The notes: generated from the sequence alone by a model not told the origin. A stretch of 64,000 nucleotides of DNA from Streptomyces sp. NBC_01717 (GCF_036248255.1 NZ_CP109178.1:3906001-3970000), one strand, 5' to 3'. Positions 8,217 to 17,069 are shown, counted from the first letter of the stretch. Translations and numbers: made by a program.

Positions 8217-9977
8217 ATGCAGATCCACAAGTACGACACCGTCATCGTCGGCGCCGGCGGCGCCGGTATGCGCGCGGCCATCGAGTCGACGAAGCGCAGC
8301 CGTACCGCCGTGCTCACGAAGCTGTACCCGACCCGCTCCCACACGGGCGCCGCGCAGGGCGGCATGGCCGCCGCGCTCGCCAACGTGGAGGAGGACAACT
8401 GGGAGTGGCACACCTTCGACACGATCAAGGGTGGCGACTACCTGGTCGACCAGGACGCCGCCGAGATCCTGGCGAAGGAGGCCATCGACTCCGTTCTCGA
8501 CCTGGAGAAGATGGGCCTGCCGTTCAACCGCACGCCCGAGGGCAAGATCGACCAGCGTCGCTTCGGCGGCCACAGCCGTAACCACGGCGAGGCCCCGGTC
8601 CGCCGGTCCTGCTACGCCTCGGACCGCACGGGCCACATGATCCTCCAGACGCTGTACCAGAACTGCGTCAAGGAGGGCGTGGAGTTCTTCAACGAGTTCT
8701 ACGTCCTGGACCTGCTGCTGCAGGAGGACCCCGAGACCGGGCTGAAGAAGTCCGCGGGCGTCGTCGCGTACGAGCTGGCGACCGGCGAGATCCACGTCTT
8801 CCAGGCGAAGGCGATCATCTTCGCCTCCGGCGGCACCGGCAAGTTCTTCAAGGTGACGTCGAACGCCCACACCCTGACCGGTGACGGCCAGGCCGCCGCG
8901 TACCGCCGAGGTCTGCCGCTGGAGGACATGGAGTTCTTCCAGTTCCACCCGACGGGCATCTGGCGCATGGGCATCCTGCTGACGGAGGGCGCCCGTGGTG
9001 AGGGTGGCATTCTCCGCAACAAGGACGGCGAGCGCTTCATGGAGAAGTACGCGCCCGTCATGAAGGACCTCGCGTCCCGTGACGTCGTGTCCCGCTCCAT
9101 CTACACGGAGATCCGTGAGGGCCGCGGCTGCGGTCCCGAGGGCGACCACGTCTACCTCGACCTCACGCACCTGCCGCCGGAGCAGCTGGACGCGAAGCTC
9201 CCGGACATCACCGAGTTCGCGCGTACGTACCTCGGTATCGAGCCCTACACGGACCCGATCCCGATCCAGCCGACCGCGCACTACGCCATGGGCGGCATCC
9301 CGACCAACGTCCAGGGCGAGGTGCTGGCCGACAACACCACCGTCGTCCCGGGCCTGTACGCCGCCGGCGAGGTCGCGTGTGTCTCCGTGCACGGCGCCAA
9401 CCGTCTGGGCACCAACTCGCTGCTCGACATCAACGTCTTCGGACGCCGGTCGGGCATCGCCGCCGCCGAGTACTCCGCGAAGCACGACTTCGTCGAGCTT
9501 CCCGAGAACCCGGCGCAGCTGGTCGTCGACCAGGTCGAACGGCTGCGCAATTCGACGGGCTCCGAGCGGGTCGCGACGCTCCGTCTGGAACTGCAGGAGT
9601 GCATGGACGCCAATGTGATGGTGTTCCGTACCGAGCAGACCATCAAGACGGCCGTCGACAAGATCGCCGAGCTGCGCAAGCGCTACCTGAACGTGTCCAT
9701 CCAGGACAAGGGCAAGCGGTTCAACACGGACCTCCTGGAGGCCATCGAGCTGGGCAACCTGCTCGACCTGGCCGAGGTCATGGCGACCTCCGCGCTGGCC
9801 CGCAAGGAGTCCCGCGGCGGTCACTACCGCGAGGACTACCCGAACCGCGACGACGTCAACTTCATGCGCCACACCATGGCGTACCGCGAGGTCGCCGACG
9901 ACGGCACCGAGTCGATCCGGCTCGACTACAAGCCGGTCGTCCAGACCCGCTACCAGCCGATGGAGCGTAAGTACTGA
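8217..9977 (+). CDS. sdhA: Succinate dehydrogenase flavoprotein subunit SdhA
   Basis: 586 residues. The FAD dinucleotide fold is at residues 9-21 ([13 protein letters not shown]), and His42 in SHTGAAQGG is the covalent FAD attachment site. The succinate-binding residues lie in FQFHPTGI and in [15 protein letters not shown]. It oxidises succinate to fumarate in the TCA cycle. AGAGGAAATC precedes the ATG. The stop overlaps the sdhB start as TGATG, giving coupled translation. Confidence 0.97.
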   Translation: MQIHKYDTVIVGAGGAGMRAAIESTKRSRTAVLTKLYPTRSHTGAAQGGMAAALANVEEDNWEWHTFDTIKGGDYLVDQDAAEILAKEAIDSVLDLEKMGLPFNRTPEGKIDQRRFGGHSRNHGEAPVRRSCYASDRTGHMILQTLYQNCVKEGVEFFNEFYVLDLLLQEDPETGLKKSAGVVAYELATGEIHVFQAKAIIFASGGTGKFFKVTSNAHTLTGDGQAAAYRRGLPLEDMEFFQFHPTGIWRMGILLTEGARGEGGILRNKDGERFMEKYAPVMKDLASRDVVSRSIYTEIREGRGCGPEGDHVYLDLTHLPPEQLDAKLPDITEFARTYLGIEPYTDPIPIQPTAHYAMGGIPTNVQGEVLADNTTVVPGLYAAGEVACVSVHGANRLGTNSLLDINVFGRRSGIAAAEYSAKHDFVELPENPAQLVVDQVERLRNSTGSERVATLRLELQECMDANVMVFRTEQTIKTAVDKIAELRKRYLNVSIQDKGKRFNTDLLEAIELGNLLDLAEVMATSALARKESRGGHYREDYPNRDDVNFMRHTMAYREVADDGTESIRLDYKPVVQTRYQPMERKY

Positions 9978-10735
9978 TGGCAACCCCGACTCTGGACAAG
10001 GTGGAGGCGGAGTCCGCCGCCTCCCCGTACATCACGGTCACCTTCCGGATCCGCCGCTTCAACCCCGAGGTCTCCGACGAGGCCCAGTGGCAGGACTTCC
10101 AGATCGAGATCGACCCGAAGGAGCGTGTTCTCGACGCCCTTCACAAGATCAAGTGGGAGGTCGACGGCACGCTGACGTTCCGTCGCTCCTGCGCGCACGG
10201 CATCTGCGGCTCCGACGCGATGCGGATCAACGGCAAGAACAGGCTCGCCTGCAAGACGCTGATCAAGGACATCAACCCGGAGAAGCCGATCACGGTCGAG
10301 GCCATAAAGGGCCTCACGGTCCTCAAGGACCTCGTGGTCGACATGGACCCGTTCTTCCAGGCCTACCGCGATGTCATGCCGTTCCTCATCACCAAGGGGA
10401 ACGAACCGACGCGCGAGCGTCTGCAGTCCGCCGAGGACCGCGAGCGGTTCGACGACACCACCAAGTGCATCCTGTGCGCCGCGTGCACCTCGTCGTGCCC
10501 GGTCTTCTGGAACGACGGCCAGTACTTCGGCCCGGCGGCGATCGTCAACGCGCACCGCTTCATCTTCGACTCGCGTGACGAGGGCGGCGAGCAGCGCCTG
10601 GAGATCCTCAACGACCGTGACGGTGTGTGGCGTTGCCGCACGACCTTCAACTGCACGGACGCGTGCCCGCGTGGTATCGAGGTCACCAAGGCGATCCAGG
10701 AAGTGAAGCGCGCCCTGATCACGCGTCGCTTCTGA
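9977..10735 (+). CDS. sdhB: Succinate dehydrogenase iron-sulfur subunit SdhB
   Basis: 252 residues. [2Fe-2S] ligands are Cys72, Cys77, Asp80 and Cys92 (the E. coli-type Asp variant). The C-terminal half carries CILCAACTSSCP for [4Fe-4S] and CRTTFNCTDACP for [3Fe-4S]. It carries electrons from the SdhA flavin to the SdhCD quinone site. The ATG overlaps the sdhA stop. A strong terminator 27 bases after the stop ends the operon. Confidence 0.97.
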   Translation: MATPTLDKVEAESAASPYITVTFRIRRFNPEVSDEAQWQDFQIEIDPKERVLDALHKIKWEVDGTLTFRRSCAHGICGSDAMRINGKNRLACKTLIKDINPEKPITVEAIKGLTVLKDLVVDMDPFFQAYRDVMPFLITKGNEPTRERLQSAEDRERFDDTTKCILCAACTSSCPVFWNDGQYFGPAAIVNAHRFIFDSRDEGGEQRLEILNDRDGVWRCRTTFNCTDACPRGIEVTKAIQEVKRALITRRF

Positions 10736-10761
10736 CCCTTCCGGCTACGCCAGTTGCACTG

Positions 10762-10805
10762 GAGGCCCCGCTTTTCCGCGCCAACGCCGCGGGAAGCGGG
10801 GCCTC
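10762..10805 (+). terminator. Terminator of the sdhCDAB operon
   Basis: GAGGCCCCGCTT (10762-10773) pairs perfectly with AAGCGGGGCCTC (10794-10805). The stem extends inward through CCGCG/CGCGG, leaving a small loop. Confidence 0.85.
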
Positions 10806-10917
10806 TTGCTGCGCTCTTCGGGCCTTGACGGTACGGTCGTGCGGAACCGGACACCGGTTCGCCGCCCCCGACGCAGCAAGGCGCGGGGCGCACAAGCTTG
10901 ATCGAGAGCGGGGAACG

Positions 10918-11541
10918 TTGAGCGATCCGAATCCGTACGCGGACGACTCAGGCAAGTGGGGACCGCCCCAGCAGCCGGGCAATCCGCCCACCGTCCCGGA
11001 CGCCCAGGGGTACGGCTACCCGGGTGCGGGCACGCCGAGCGCGGGCACGCCGACGTACGGCTACCCGCAGCAGCTGCCCGACTCCGCGGCCCAGCAGGGC
11101 CCCGGCTACGGCTACCCGAACGCGAACCAGCCGGCCATCCAGCCGCCCCTGCCCGGTTACGGTTTTCCGCCGCAGCAGGGCCCGGGTCCCGGCGGCGGTG
11201 CGCCGATGCTGTCGTTCGGTGACATCACCGTCATGAACGACTCGATCGTGACGCCGTCCGGCACGATGCCCCTCAAGGGCGCGGTGTGGACGGCCACCGA
11301 CATGTCGCGCACCGAGGAGAAGATCCCGACGGTCGCGATCGTGCTCGCGATCATCTTCGCCCTGCTCTGCCTGATCGGGCTGCTCTTCCTCCTGATGAAG
11401 GAGAAGAGGACGACCGGCTTCATCCAGGTATCGGTGACCAGCGGTGGCCGGCACCACTCGACGATGATCGCGGCGACGGGTCCGGAGACCTTCCAGATGG
11501 TGATGGCGCAGATCAACACGGCGCGTTCGCTGAGCATCTGA
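10918..11541 (+). CDS. Pro/Gly/Tyr-rich single-pass membrane protein
   Basis: 207 residues from a TTG start, with GGGGAAC just upstream. Residues 1-95 are disordered and rich in GYGYP units. A conserved segment (MLSFGDITVMNDSIVTPSGTMPLKGAVWTATDMSRTEEKIPT) comes next, then one membrane helix (VAIVLAIIFALLCLIGLLFLLM) and a short C-terminal domain (TGFIQVSVTSGGRHHSTMI). This is a known Streptomyces arrangement with no assigned role. It follows the sdh terminator, so it has its own promoter. A TTGACG at 10825-10830 is a possible -35, but no clear -10 follows. Confidence 0.75.
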   Translation: MSDPNPYADDSGKWGPPQQPGNPPTVPDAQGYGYPGAGTPSAGTPTYGYPQQLPDSAAQQGPGYGYPNANQPAIQPPLPGYGFPPQQGPGPGGGAPMLSFGDITVMNDSIVTPSGTMPLKGAVWTATDMSRTEEKIPTVAIVLAIIFALLCLIGLLFLLMKEKRTTGFIQVSVTSGGRHHSTMIAATGPETFQMVMAQINTARSLSI

Positions 11542-11585
11542 CGGCCGGTACGCGGGGGCGGATCGGGGGCGGGGCCGGGCACCGG

Positions 11586-11605
11586 CAACGCCCCTGCCGG
11601 CGTTG
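11586..11605. terminator. Small hairpin between convergent genes
   Basis: CAACGCC (11586-11592) and GGCGTTG (11599-11605) with a 6-nt loop, in the 103-bp gap between the convergent membrane-protein and MarR genes. A weak bidirectional terminator candidate. Confidence 0.4.
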
Positions 11606-11644
11606 AGACGCAGAGCCGTTCAGCAGCGTGAGCCGCGGCGGCAC

Positions 11645-12154
11645 TCAGTCCCACCGGGCATCGTCCCGGTCCTCCGCGACGACCATGATGCGCCGCAACA
11701 TGTCGTTGAGCAGGGTGCGTTCGTCCCGGTCGAGGACGCCGAGCAGCCGGTACTCCTCGTGGCCGAGGAAGTCCATCGCGCCGAGCCAGGTCGAACGGCC
11801 CTCCTCGGTGAGTTCCACGTTGACCCGTCGCCGGTCCGTGGTCGACGGCGTACGACGCACGAAGCCGCGCCGTTCGAGCGCGTCCAGCCGGCCGGTGACG
11901 GAGGCGGGGGCCAGGTCGAGGTCGGCGGCGAGCTCGGAGGGGGCCGCCCTTCCGCCGCGTCCGGCGAGCTTGTGGAGCGTGTCGAACTCCTGGCGGTCCA
12001 GGTCGAAGTCGACCAGGGACTGTTCGCGCACCCGGCGCAGATGGACCGAGAGCTTCTTCATGCGGGTCACCGCACCCTCGACATCGGGATCGAGGTCAGG
12101 AAGCACGGGCTTCCACCGCTCCACATGTCCGTCGGTCCAGTCGCTTCGGTCCAT
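11645..12154 (-). CDS. MarR-family transcriptional regulator
   Basis: 169 residues starting MDRSDWTDGHVERW. The winged helix is clear: FDTLHKLAGRGGRAAPSELAADLDLAPASVTGRLDALERRGFVRRTPSTTDRRRVNVELTEEG, with the DRR wing. N- and C-terminal helices would dimerise. It is divergent from an MFS transporter with an 87-bp gap that contains a palindrome inside the transporter promoter, the standard arrangement for a ligand-released repressor of an exporter. The ligand is unknown. Confidence 0.9.
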   Translation of the reverse strand: MDRSDWTDGHVERWKPVLPDLDPDVEGAVTRMKKLSVHLRRVREQSLVDFDLDRQEFDTLHKLAGRGGRAAPSELAADLDLAPASVTGRLDALERRGFVRRTPSTTDRRRVNVELTEEGRSTWLGAMDFLGHEEYRLLGVLDRDERTLLNDMLRRIMVVAEDRDDARWD

Positions 12155-12204
12155 GGGGAAAGGGTACGCCCGGAGCCCGACATGCTTCGGTGCCAGATAT
12201 TTCG

Positions 12205-12234
12205 TTGACGAATAGTTCGGTACCGAAATAGATT
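12205..12234 (+). promoter_or_regulatory. Promoter of the MFS gene, predicted leaderless
   Basis: TTGACG at 12205-12210 and TAGATT at 12229-12234 with an 18-bp spacer. Transcription would start around 12241-12242, the A of the ATG. No SD is present, so the mRNA is probably leaderless. Confidence 0.65.
12216..12227. promoter_or_regulatory. Candidate MarR operator
   Basis: TTCGGTACCGAA is a perfect 12-bp palindrome lying wholly within the -35/-10 spacer of the MFS promoter. A second dyad, TTCGT-TG-ACGAA, overlaps the -35 at 12201-12212, and a half-similar word (TTCGGTGCCAGA) is at 12186-12197 nearer the marR start. Binding here would block the promoter. Confidence 0.6.
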
Positions 12235-12241
12235 CCTGCGC

Positions 12242-13480
12242 ATGCCGCATCCCTTGCGCACGCGCGCCTTCCGCCTGCTCTTCATCGGACGCACCCTCTC
12301 CCTCCTCGGCGACGCCGCCATTCCCACCGCACTGTCGCTCGCCGTCTATCTGGCCACCGGCTCGACCGCCGCCCTCGCCCTGGTCCTGGCGTGCGCGATG
12401 GTGCCCCGGCTGATCCTGCTGCCGCTCGGCGGCGTCGCCGGCGACCGCTTCAACGCCCGTACGGTCGCGCTCACCACCGATCTCGTACGGTGCGCGACCC
12501 AGCTCTTCGTCGGGCTGGAGCTGCTCGGCGGCGCGCCCCAGTTGTGGCAGATCGCCGTCGCCGAGGCGATCGGCGGGGCGGCGAGCGCGTTCGCCATGCC
12601 GACCTCGTCGCCGCTGATCATCGGAACCGTGGAAGCCCCGGCACTCCTGCGCGCCAACTCCCTGATGGCCGTCGTGAACAGTGCGACCCGGGTGGCCGGC
12701 CCCGCGCTCGGGGGAACGCTGATCCTCACCGCGGGTCCGGGCTGGGCCTTCGTGCTGGACGCCGCGAGCTTCGCGGTGAGCGCCGCGCTGCTGTCCGCCA
12801 TCAAGGTCCGGCACGTGCCGATCCCGCACCGATCGGTGCTCAGCGACCTCAAGGAGGGCTGGAGCGAGGTCCGCAGCCGCGACTGGTACTGGACCAGCCT
12901 GATCGCCCACGCGGCCTGGAACGGCGCGGCAGCCGTGCTGATGACCCTGGGCCCGGCCCTCGCCGTACGGGAGATGGGGGGCAAGACCGTCTGGATCGCG
13001 CTGCTCCAGACCGGTGCGATCGGCCTGCTGCTCGGCTCACTGCTGGCCGGCCGCGCCCGCCCACGTCGCCCGGTCCTGGTCGCCAACCTGGGACTCGCCA
13101 CCTACGCGCTCCCACTGGGCCTTCTCGCGGCGGGCGCGCCGGCCGTGCTGACCATCGCCGCGTACGGCATCGCACAGGCGGGCCTCGGCTTCCTCGGCCC
13201 GGTCTGGAACACCTCGGTCCAGTCCGCCGTGCCCGCGCACGCACTGGCCCGCGTGACGTCGTACGACTGGCTGCTCTCCCTCGCCGCGATGCCGCTCGGC
13301 TACGCCCTGGCCCCGCTCGCCGCCTCGGCCTGGGGGGCCGAAGTCCCGCTCGCCGCCGCCGCGGTGGCAGTCGGCGCAGCCTGTCTGGCCACGGCGGCAG
13401 TACCCGGAGTACGGCGCTTCAGGGCACCGGCCGCGAAGTCCGGGACCGCACAGAAGGACCAGCCCGGAGTACCAGCTTGA
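12242..13480 (+). CDS. MFS transporter (probable drug/metabolite exporter)
   Basis: 412 residues with about 12 hydrophobic segments. The early MFS landmark LFIGRTLSLLGDAAIPTALSLAVYL is followed by the loop GGVAGDRFNARTVALTTDLVR, a version of the GxxxDRxxRR loop between helices 2 and 3. A central cytoplasmic loop (HRSVLSDLKEGWSEVRSRDWYWT) is typical of the DHA3/enterobactin-exporter-like subgroup. The substrate cannot be told. It is divergent from and probably repressed by the MarR protein. Its stop codon lies inside the next operon's operator. Confidence 0.9.
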   Translation: MPHPLRTRAFRLLFIGRTLSLLGDAAIPTALSLAVYLATGSTAALALVLACAMVPRLILLPLGGVAGDRFNARTVALTTDLVRCATQLFVGLELLGGAPQLWQIAVAEAIGGAASAFAMPTSSPLIIGTVEAPALLRANSLMAVVNSATRVAGPALGGTLILTAGPGWAFVLDAASFAVSAALLSAIKVRHVPIPHRSVLSDLKEGWSEVRSRDWYWTSLIAHAAWNGAAAVLMTLGPALAVREMGGKTVWIALLQTGAIGLLLGSLLAGRARPRRPVLVANLGLATYALPLGLLAAGAPAVLTIAAYGIAQAGLGFLGPVWNTSVQSAVPAHALARVTSYDWLLSLAAMPLGYALAPLAASAWGAEVPLAAAAVAVGAACLATAAVPGVRRFRAPAAKSGTAQKDQPGVPA

Positions 13481-13490
13481 ACATGTTCAA
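13477..13490. promoter_or_regulatory. Operator 1, candidate TetR site
   Basis: TTGAACATGTTCAA, a perfect 14-bp palindrome. It covers the -35 box and overlaps the TGA stop of the MFS gene. Confidence 0.65.
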
Positions 13491-13505
13491 ATACAGGTCT
13501 ACAGT
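13477..13505 (+). promoter_or_regulatory. Promoter of the 13548-15159 operon
   Basis: TTGAAC at 13477-13482 and TACAGT at 13500-13505 with an optimal 17-bp spacer. Transcription would start near 13512. The -35 is the left half of a palindromic operator. Confidence 0.65.
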
Positions 13506-13520
13506 CCATGACAACAGCTT

Positions 13521-13534
13521 TTGAACGCGTTCAA
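13521..13534. promoter_or_regulatory. Operator 2, candidate TetR site
   Basis: TTGAACGCGTTCAA, a perfect 14-bp palindrome with the same arms as operator 1 and only the central two bases different. The two centres are 44 bp apart, about four helical turns. It lies just downstream of the predicted start site and just before the SD (AGGGAGGG). Confidence 0.65.
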
Positions 13535-13547
13535 GGGAGGGTGGGGC

Positions 13548-13982
13548 ATGGACCTCACTGTTGTCGCGTACGTCATCTACCTGCTGATCAGCGTGGCGCT
13601 CACCGTCTGGGTCGCCCGCACACTGAGTCGCAACGGCAAGGTCTTCCTCGCCGACGTCCTGCACGGAAACGAAAAGCTCGCCGACGCCGTCAACCACCTG
13701 CTGGTGGTCGGCTTCTACCTGGTCAACCTGGGCTTCGTCACCCTCTACCTGAAGAACTCCGACGCGGTCGCCGACGCCCGCGGGCTCTTCGAGGCACTCT
13801 CGGTGAAGGTCGGCGTCGTCCTGCTCGTCCTCGGGGTGATGCACCTCGGAAACGTCTACGTACTCAACAAGATCCGCCGCCGCGGCCTGATGGAGCGCGA
13901 GCAGACCCCGCCCGTGCCGCCGCAGGGCTGGACAGGCCCCACCGGCCAAGGCCCGTGGGCCGCACCCGCCACCGGCCGGTGA
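13548..13982 (+). CDS. Small conserved membrane protein
   Basis: 144 residues from the ATG preceded by AGGGAGGG. Helices are VVAYVIYLLISVALTVWVAR, AVNHLLVVGFYLVNLGFVTLYL and VKVGVVLLVLGVMHLGNVYVLNKI, followed by a Pro/Gly-rich cytoplasmic tail. The family is conserved in actinobacteria without a known function. It is the first gene of an operon with a DCC thioredoxin-like protein (GTGA overlap) and a TetR regulator, under two palindromic operators. Confidence 0.8.
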   Translation: MDLTVVAYVIYLLISVALTVWVARTLSRNGKVFLADVLHGNEKLADAVNHLLVVGFYLVNLGFVTLYLKNSDAVADARGLFEALSVKVGVVLLVLGVMHLGNVYVLNKIRRRGLMEREQTPPVPPQGWTGPTGQGPWAAPATGR

Positions 13983-14419
13983 CCGGGCAGGTCACGGCCC
14001 CGTTCGACGGGCGACGGACGCCCGTCGAACGGCTCACCGTGCTCTACGACGCGCAGTGCTCGCTCTGCGTCCATGTGCGCCACTGGCTGATGAAACAACG
14101 TCAGCTCGTCCCGCTCGATCTCGTCCCGGCGGGCTCCGAGGAGGCGCGGCGCCGTTTCCCCGGACTCGACCACGCCGGGACGCTCTCCGAGATCACCGTG
14201 ATCGGCGACCGGGGGCAGATCTACCGCGAGACCTCCGCCTGGATCGTCTGTCTCTGGGCGCTCGCCGAACACCGGCCCAAGGCCCACTGGCTGGCCACTC
14301 CGGTGGGCCTGCCGTTCGCCCGGGCGTCGGTGCTGGCCGCGGCGAAGTACCGGTCGGTGACGGCCGCGCCCTGCGGTCCCGGGGACGAGGCCTGCCAGGT
14401 CCCGGACCTCGAAGGCTAG
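13979..14419 (+). CDS. DCC-family thiol-disulfide oxidoreductase (DUF393)
   Basis: 146 residues from a GTG overlapping the previous stop as GTGA. The hallmark YDAQCSLCVHVRHWL gives the DxxCxxC redox motif of the DCC family near the N-terminus, followed by the conserved SEITVIGDRGQIYRETSAWIVCLWAL. It is a predicted thioredoxin-like cytoplasmic oxidoreductase with unknown substrate. Its coupling to a membrane protein suggests a membrane-associated redox role. Confidence 0.85.
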   Translation: MTGQVTAPFDGRRTPVERLTVLYDAQCSLCVHVRHWLMKQRQLVPLDLVPAGSEEARRRFPGLDHAGTLSEITVIGDRGQIYRETSAWIVCLWALAEHRPKAHWLATPVGLPFARASVLAAAKYRSVTAAPCGPGDEACQVPDLEG

Positions 14420-14460
14420 GCGCACATCCCCCGGTCCGGACGGATACCCTCGGGGGTGTG

Positions 14461-15159
14461 GTGAAGGAAGTGAAGGACGTGAAGGAAGTCAAGGCTCCCA
14501 AGAGCGAGCAGACCCGCACACTGATCCTCGAAACTGCGCTCCGGCTCTTCGAGGAACGCGGCTACGACAAGACGACGATGCGGGCCATCGCGCAGGAGGC
14601 CGGGGTTTCCGTCGGAAACGCCTACTACTACTTCGCCGGCAAGGAACACCTCGTCCAGGGCTTCTACGACCGGCTCGCCGCCGAGCACGAGGCGGCGGTC
14701 CAGCCGGTCCTGGCCGGTGACAAGGATCTGGCCGTACGCATGCGCGGGGTGCTGCTCTGCTGGCTCGACGTGGCCGAGCCGTACCACCGCTTCGCCGCCC
14801 AGTTCTTCAAGAACGCCGCCGACCCGGAAAGCCCCCTCTCCCCGTTTTCCAAGGAGTCGGTCGCGGCCCGGGAGGCGGCGATCTCCATTCATGAACGGTG
14901 CCTGGCCGGCTCCAGCACCAAGACCGACCCCGACATGGCTGAAGAGCTACCGCAGTTGATGTGGCTGATACAGATGGGTCTGGTGCTGTTCTGGGTGTAC
15001 GACCGGACGGAGGGCGCCGAGCGCAGCCGCCGTCTCGTCGAACGCACCGCCCCGATCGGCGCACGAGCGATCGCGCTCTCCCGGTTCCGGGTGCTGCGAC
15101 CGCTCGTGCGTCAGGTCCACGACGTACTGACGGAGTTCCTGCCCGGGACGGCCGGGTGA
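14461..15159 (+). CDS. TetR-family transcriptional regulator
   Basis: About 232 residues. The N-terminal helix-turn-helix is textbook: EQTRTLILETALRLFEERGYDKTTMRAIAQEAGVSVGNAYYYFAGKEHLVQGFYD. The C-terminal part is a helical ligand-binding and dimer domain. In-frame GTG codons at 14458, 14461, 14470 and 14479 make the start ambiguous. TACCCT at 14445-14450 is 7 bases before 14458, so a separate leaderless transcript is possible. It probably represses its own operon through the palindromes at 13477 and 13521. Confidence 0.9.
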   Translation: MKEVKDVKEVKAPKSEQTRTLILETALRLFEERGYDKTTMRAIAQEAGVSVGNAYYYFAGKEHLVQGFYDRLAAEHEAAVQPVLAGDKDLAVRMRGVLLCWLDVAEPYHRFAAQFFKNAADPESPLSPFSKESVAAREAAISIHERCLAGSSTKTDPDMAEELPQLMWLIQMGLVLFWVYDRTEGAERSRRLVERTAPIGARAIALSRFRVLRPLVRQVHDVLTEFLPGTAG

Positions 15160-15187
15160 CCGGCCGCGGACCCAGGGACAACCTTCA

Positions 15188-15240
15188 GGGCCTTTCGTTC
15201 GGATCAGGCGAGAGCCCAGCATGATCCGAACGAGAGGCCC
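15188..15240. terminator. Bidirectional terminator between convergent genes
   Basis: 19-bp arms at 15188-15206 and 15222-15240 pair except at one or two positions (GGGCCTTTCGTTCGGATCA against TGATCCGAACGAGAGGCCC). The right arm ends on the first base of the solute-binding protein's stop codon, so the hairpin serves both converging transcripts. Confidence 0.85.
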
Positions 15241-16793
15241 TAGATCCAGTTGAGTTCCCACAGCCGCCAGATGCCCGTGCCGTCCGACAGGTACTGCGAG
15301 CCGGAGACTTCGGTCGTGCTGACGACGTAGTCCTTCTTCTGCCACAGCGGTACGAGCGGCACGTCCTCGCTGACCAGCGCCTGAAGGTCCTTGAAGTCCC
15401 CCGAGGTGCGGCTGCGGTCGCTGTACTGCGACGTGGCCGAGATCAGCTGGTCCATCCTCTTGCTGGTGTAGCCGTTGTGAAGGCTGGTGTCGCGGCCGAC
15501 GAGCGGCTGGCTGAAGGTGTCGGAGTCCGGGTAGTCGGGCAGCCATCCGACGGTGTACGCGTCGTACTTGCCCGCCGCGTACCCCTTCTGGAACTCCTGC
15601 CATTCCACAGCCTTGACCGAGACCTTGAACAGTCCGTCCGCCTCGAGCTGGCGGCGCAGCTCGGCGGTCTCCTTGGTGTACGCGTCGTCGGCGCGGTAGG
15701 CGAAGTTGATGTGCAGCGGGATCTGCACCCCGGCCTCCTCCATCAACTTCCTGGCGCGCGCCGGGTCGGGATTCGGGTAGTCGTCGAAGAACGGCGTGCT
15801 GTGCCCGATGTAGCCCTGCGGGATCAGCGAGTAGAGCGGCTCGACGGTGCCCTTGTAGACGTCGGTCACCAGCGGTCCGCGGTCGATGATCGACGCGATG
15901 GCCTGCCGGACCTTCTTGTTGGCGAGCGGCGCTCCGGGGCGCACGTTGAAGACCAAGTTGCGGATCTCGGCGCTGTCCGCCTCGGTGATGTGCATGTCGG
16001 GGTCGCCGGGGTTGAGGTCGGCGAGCGTGGCGGGCGGCAGCTGCCGGTGCGTCACATCGATCTGCCCGGACTTCCAGGCTGCCAGGAGATCGTCCGACTG
16101 CTTGTAGTAGCGGACGTCGACCGGGACTCCGGTGTTCTTCAGTGCGCCCTTGTACGTGGGGTTCGGGACCAGTTCGGCCTCGGTGCCCGGCTGGTACGAC
16201 TTCAGGATGTACGGCCCCGAGCCGTCGACCGTGTTCCCGGTGCGGAGCTTGTCCGCCGGGTACTGGTCGCGGTCGACGATCGAACCGGCCCCGGTGGCGA
16301 GCTTCTGCGGGAAGGTCGCGTCGCGCGAGGAGAGGTTGAAGGTGATCGTGCGGCCTTCGGACACCACGTTCTTCAGGCTGGGGAACAGCACCGAGGGGCC
16401 GACGTCCGTCTTGATCCTGATCATGCGCTCGATGGAGTACTCGACATCGGCGGCGGTGACCTTCCGGCCACTGGAGAAGGTCAGATCGTCGCGCAGCTTG
16501 CACTGGTACGTCTGCAGCTTCTGGCCGATGAACCCACAGCTCTCGGCGGCGTCCGGTTCGGGGACGATCGCCCCGGACTTGAACGTCATGAGGGACTGGT
16601 AGATGTTGCTGTACATCGCCCAGGAGCCGGCGTCGTAGGCACCGGCGGGGTCGAGTGAGGTCACCTCGTCCGTCGTGCCGACCGTGATCGGGTCCTTCTT
16701 CGCCTCGTCCGAGGGAAGCAACTGCCAGGCGCCGACGCCTGCGATGACCAAAACCGCGAGAATCGCGAGAATCCGTACCCGGATCGACCGCAT
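15240..16793 (-). CDS. ABC-transporter family 5 (peptide/oligopeptide-type) solute-binding protein, orphan
   Basis: 517 residues from the ATG with GGGAGAG 9 bases upstream. SBP_bac_5 features are TTDEVTSLDPAGAYDAGSW, the YQSLMTF segment, LRDDLTFSSGRKVTAADVEYSIERM, and the C-terminal VPLVPLWQKKDYVV. The N-terminus (VRILAILAVLVIAGVGAWQLL) is a membrane anchor or signal without a lipobox: the first Cys comes only around residue 80. No permease or ATPase gene is adjacent, so the partner transporter is elsewhere or the protein has another role. Substrate unknown. Confidence 0.88.
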   Translation of the reverse strand: MRSIRVRILAILAVLVIAGVGAWQLLPSDEAKKDPITVGTTDEVTSLDPAGAYDAGSWAMYSNIYQSLMTFKSGAIVPEPDAAESCGFIGQKLQTYQCKLRDDLTFSSGRKVTAADVEYSIERMIRIKTDVGPSVLFPSLKNVVSEGRTITFNLSSRDATFPQKLATGAGSIVDRDQYPADKLRTGNTVDGSGPYILKSYQPGTEAELVPNPTYKGALKNTGVPVDVRYYKQSDDLLAAWKSGQIDVTHRQLPPATLADLNPGDPDMHITEADSAEIRNLVFNVRPGAPLANKKVRQAIASIIDRGPLVTDVYKGTVEPLYSLIPQGYIGHSTPFFDDYPNPDPARARKLMEEAGVQIPLHINFAYRADDAYTKETAELRRQLEADGLFKVSVKAVEWQEFQKGYAAGKYDAYTVGWLPDYPDSDTFSQPLVGRDTSLHNGYTSKRMDQLISATSQYSDRSRTSGDFKDLQALVSEDVPLVPLWQKKDYVVSTTEVSGSQYLSDGTGIWRLWELNWI

Positions 16794-17069
16794 TGCCGTG
16801 CTCTCCCTTACCAGCCCCACCCGGGCAGATGTGCTCAGAAACGCACATCACCACATGCGCGCACTCACCCAATCACACGATTTTCACATCTGGAAGAGGA
16901 AATCCGCACCTCTTAGCCAACTCTTTGGCAGTTGAAACCTCTGATGGGCCGAAGGGCCGAAAAAGATGGAGGTGCTGTGTGGTTGTGCCGGGCAGTTGCG
17001 CATGCGGCCCCGCGGCACGTCGATGCGGTGCGGCTGTGCGTCGGCGCGCCCGTGAGGTTCCGTCCGCGA

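Noticed and set aside
8184..9983. A 599-residue open frame on the minus strand across sdhA
   Set aside because: It is the mirror image of the sdhA coding strand, rich in Val/Leu/Arg/Asp from reversed high-GC codons. SdhA is unmistakable on the plus strand.
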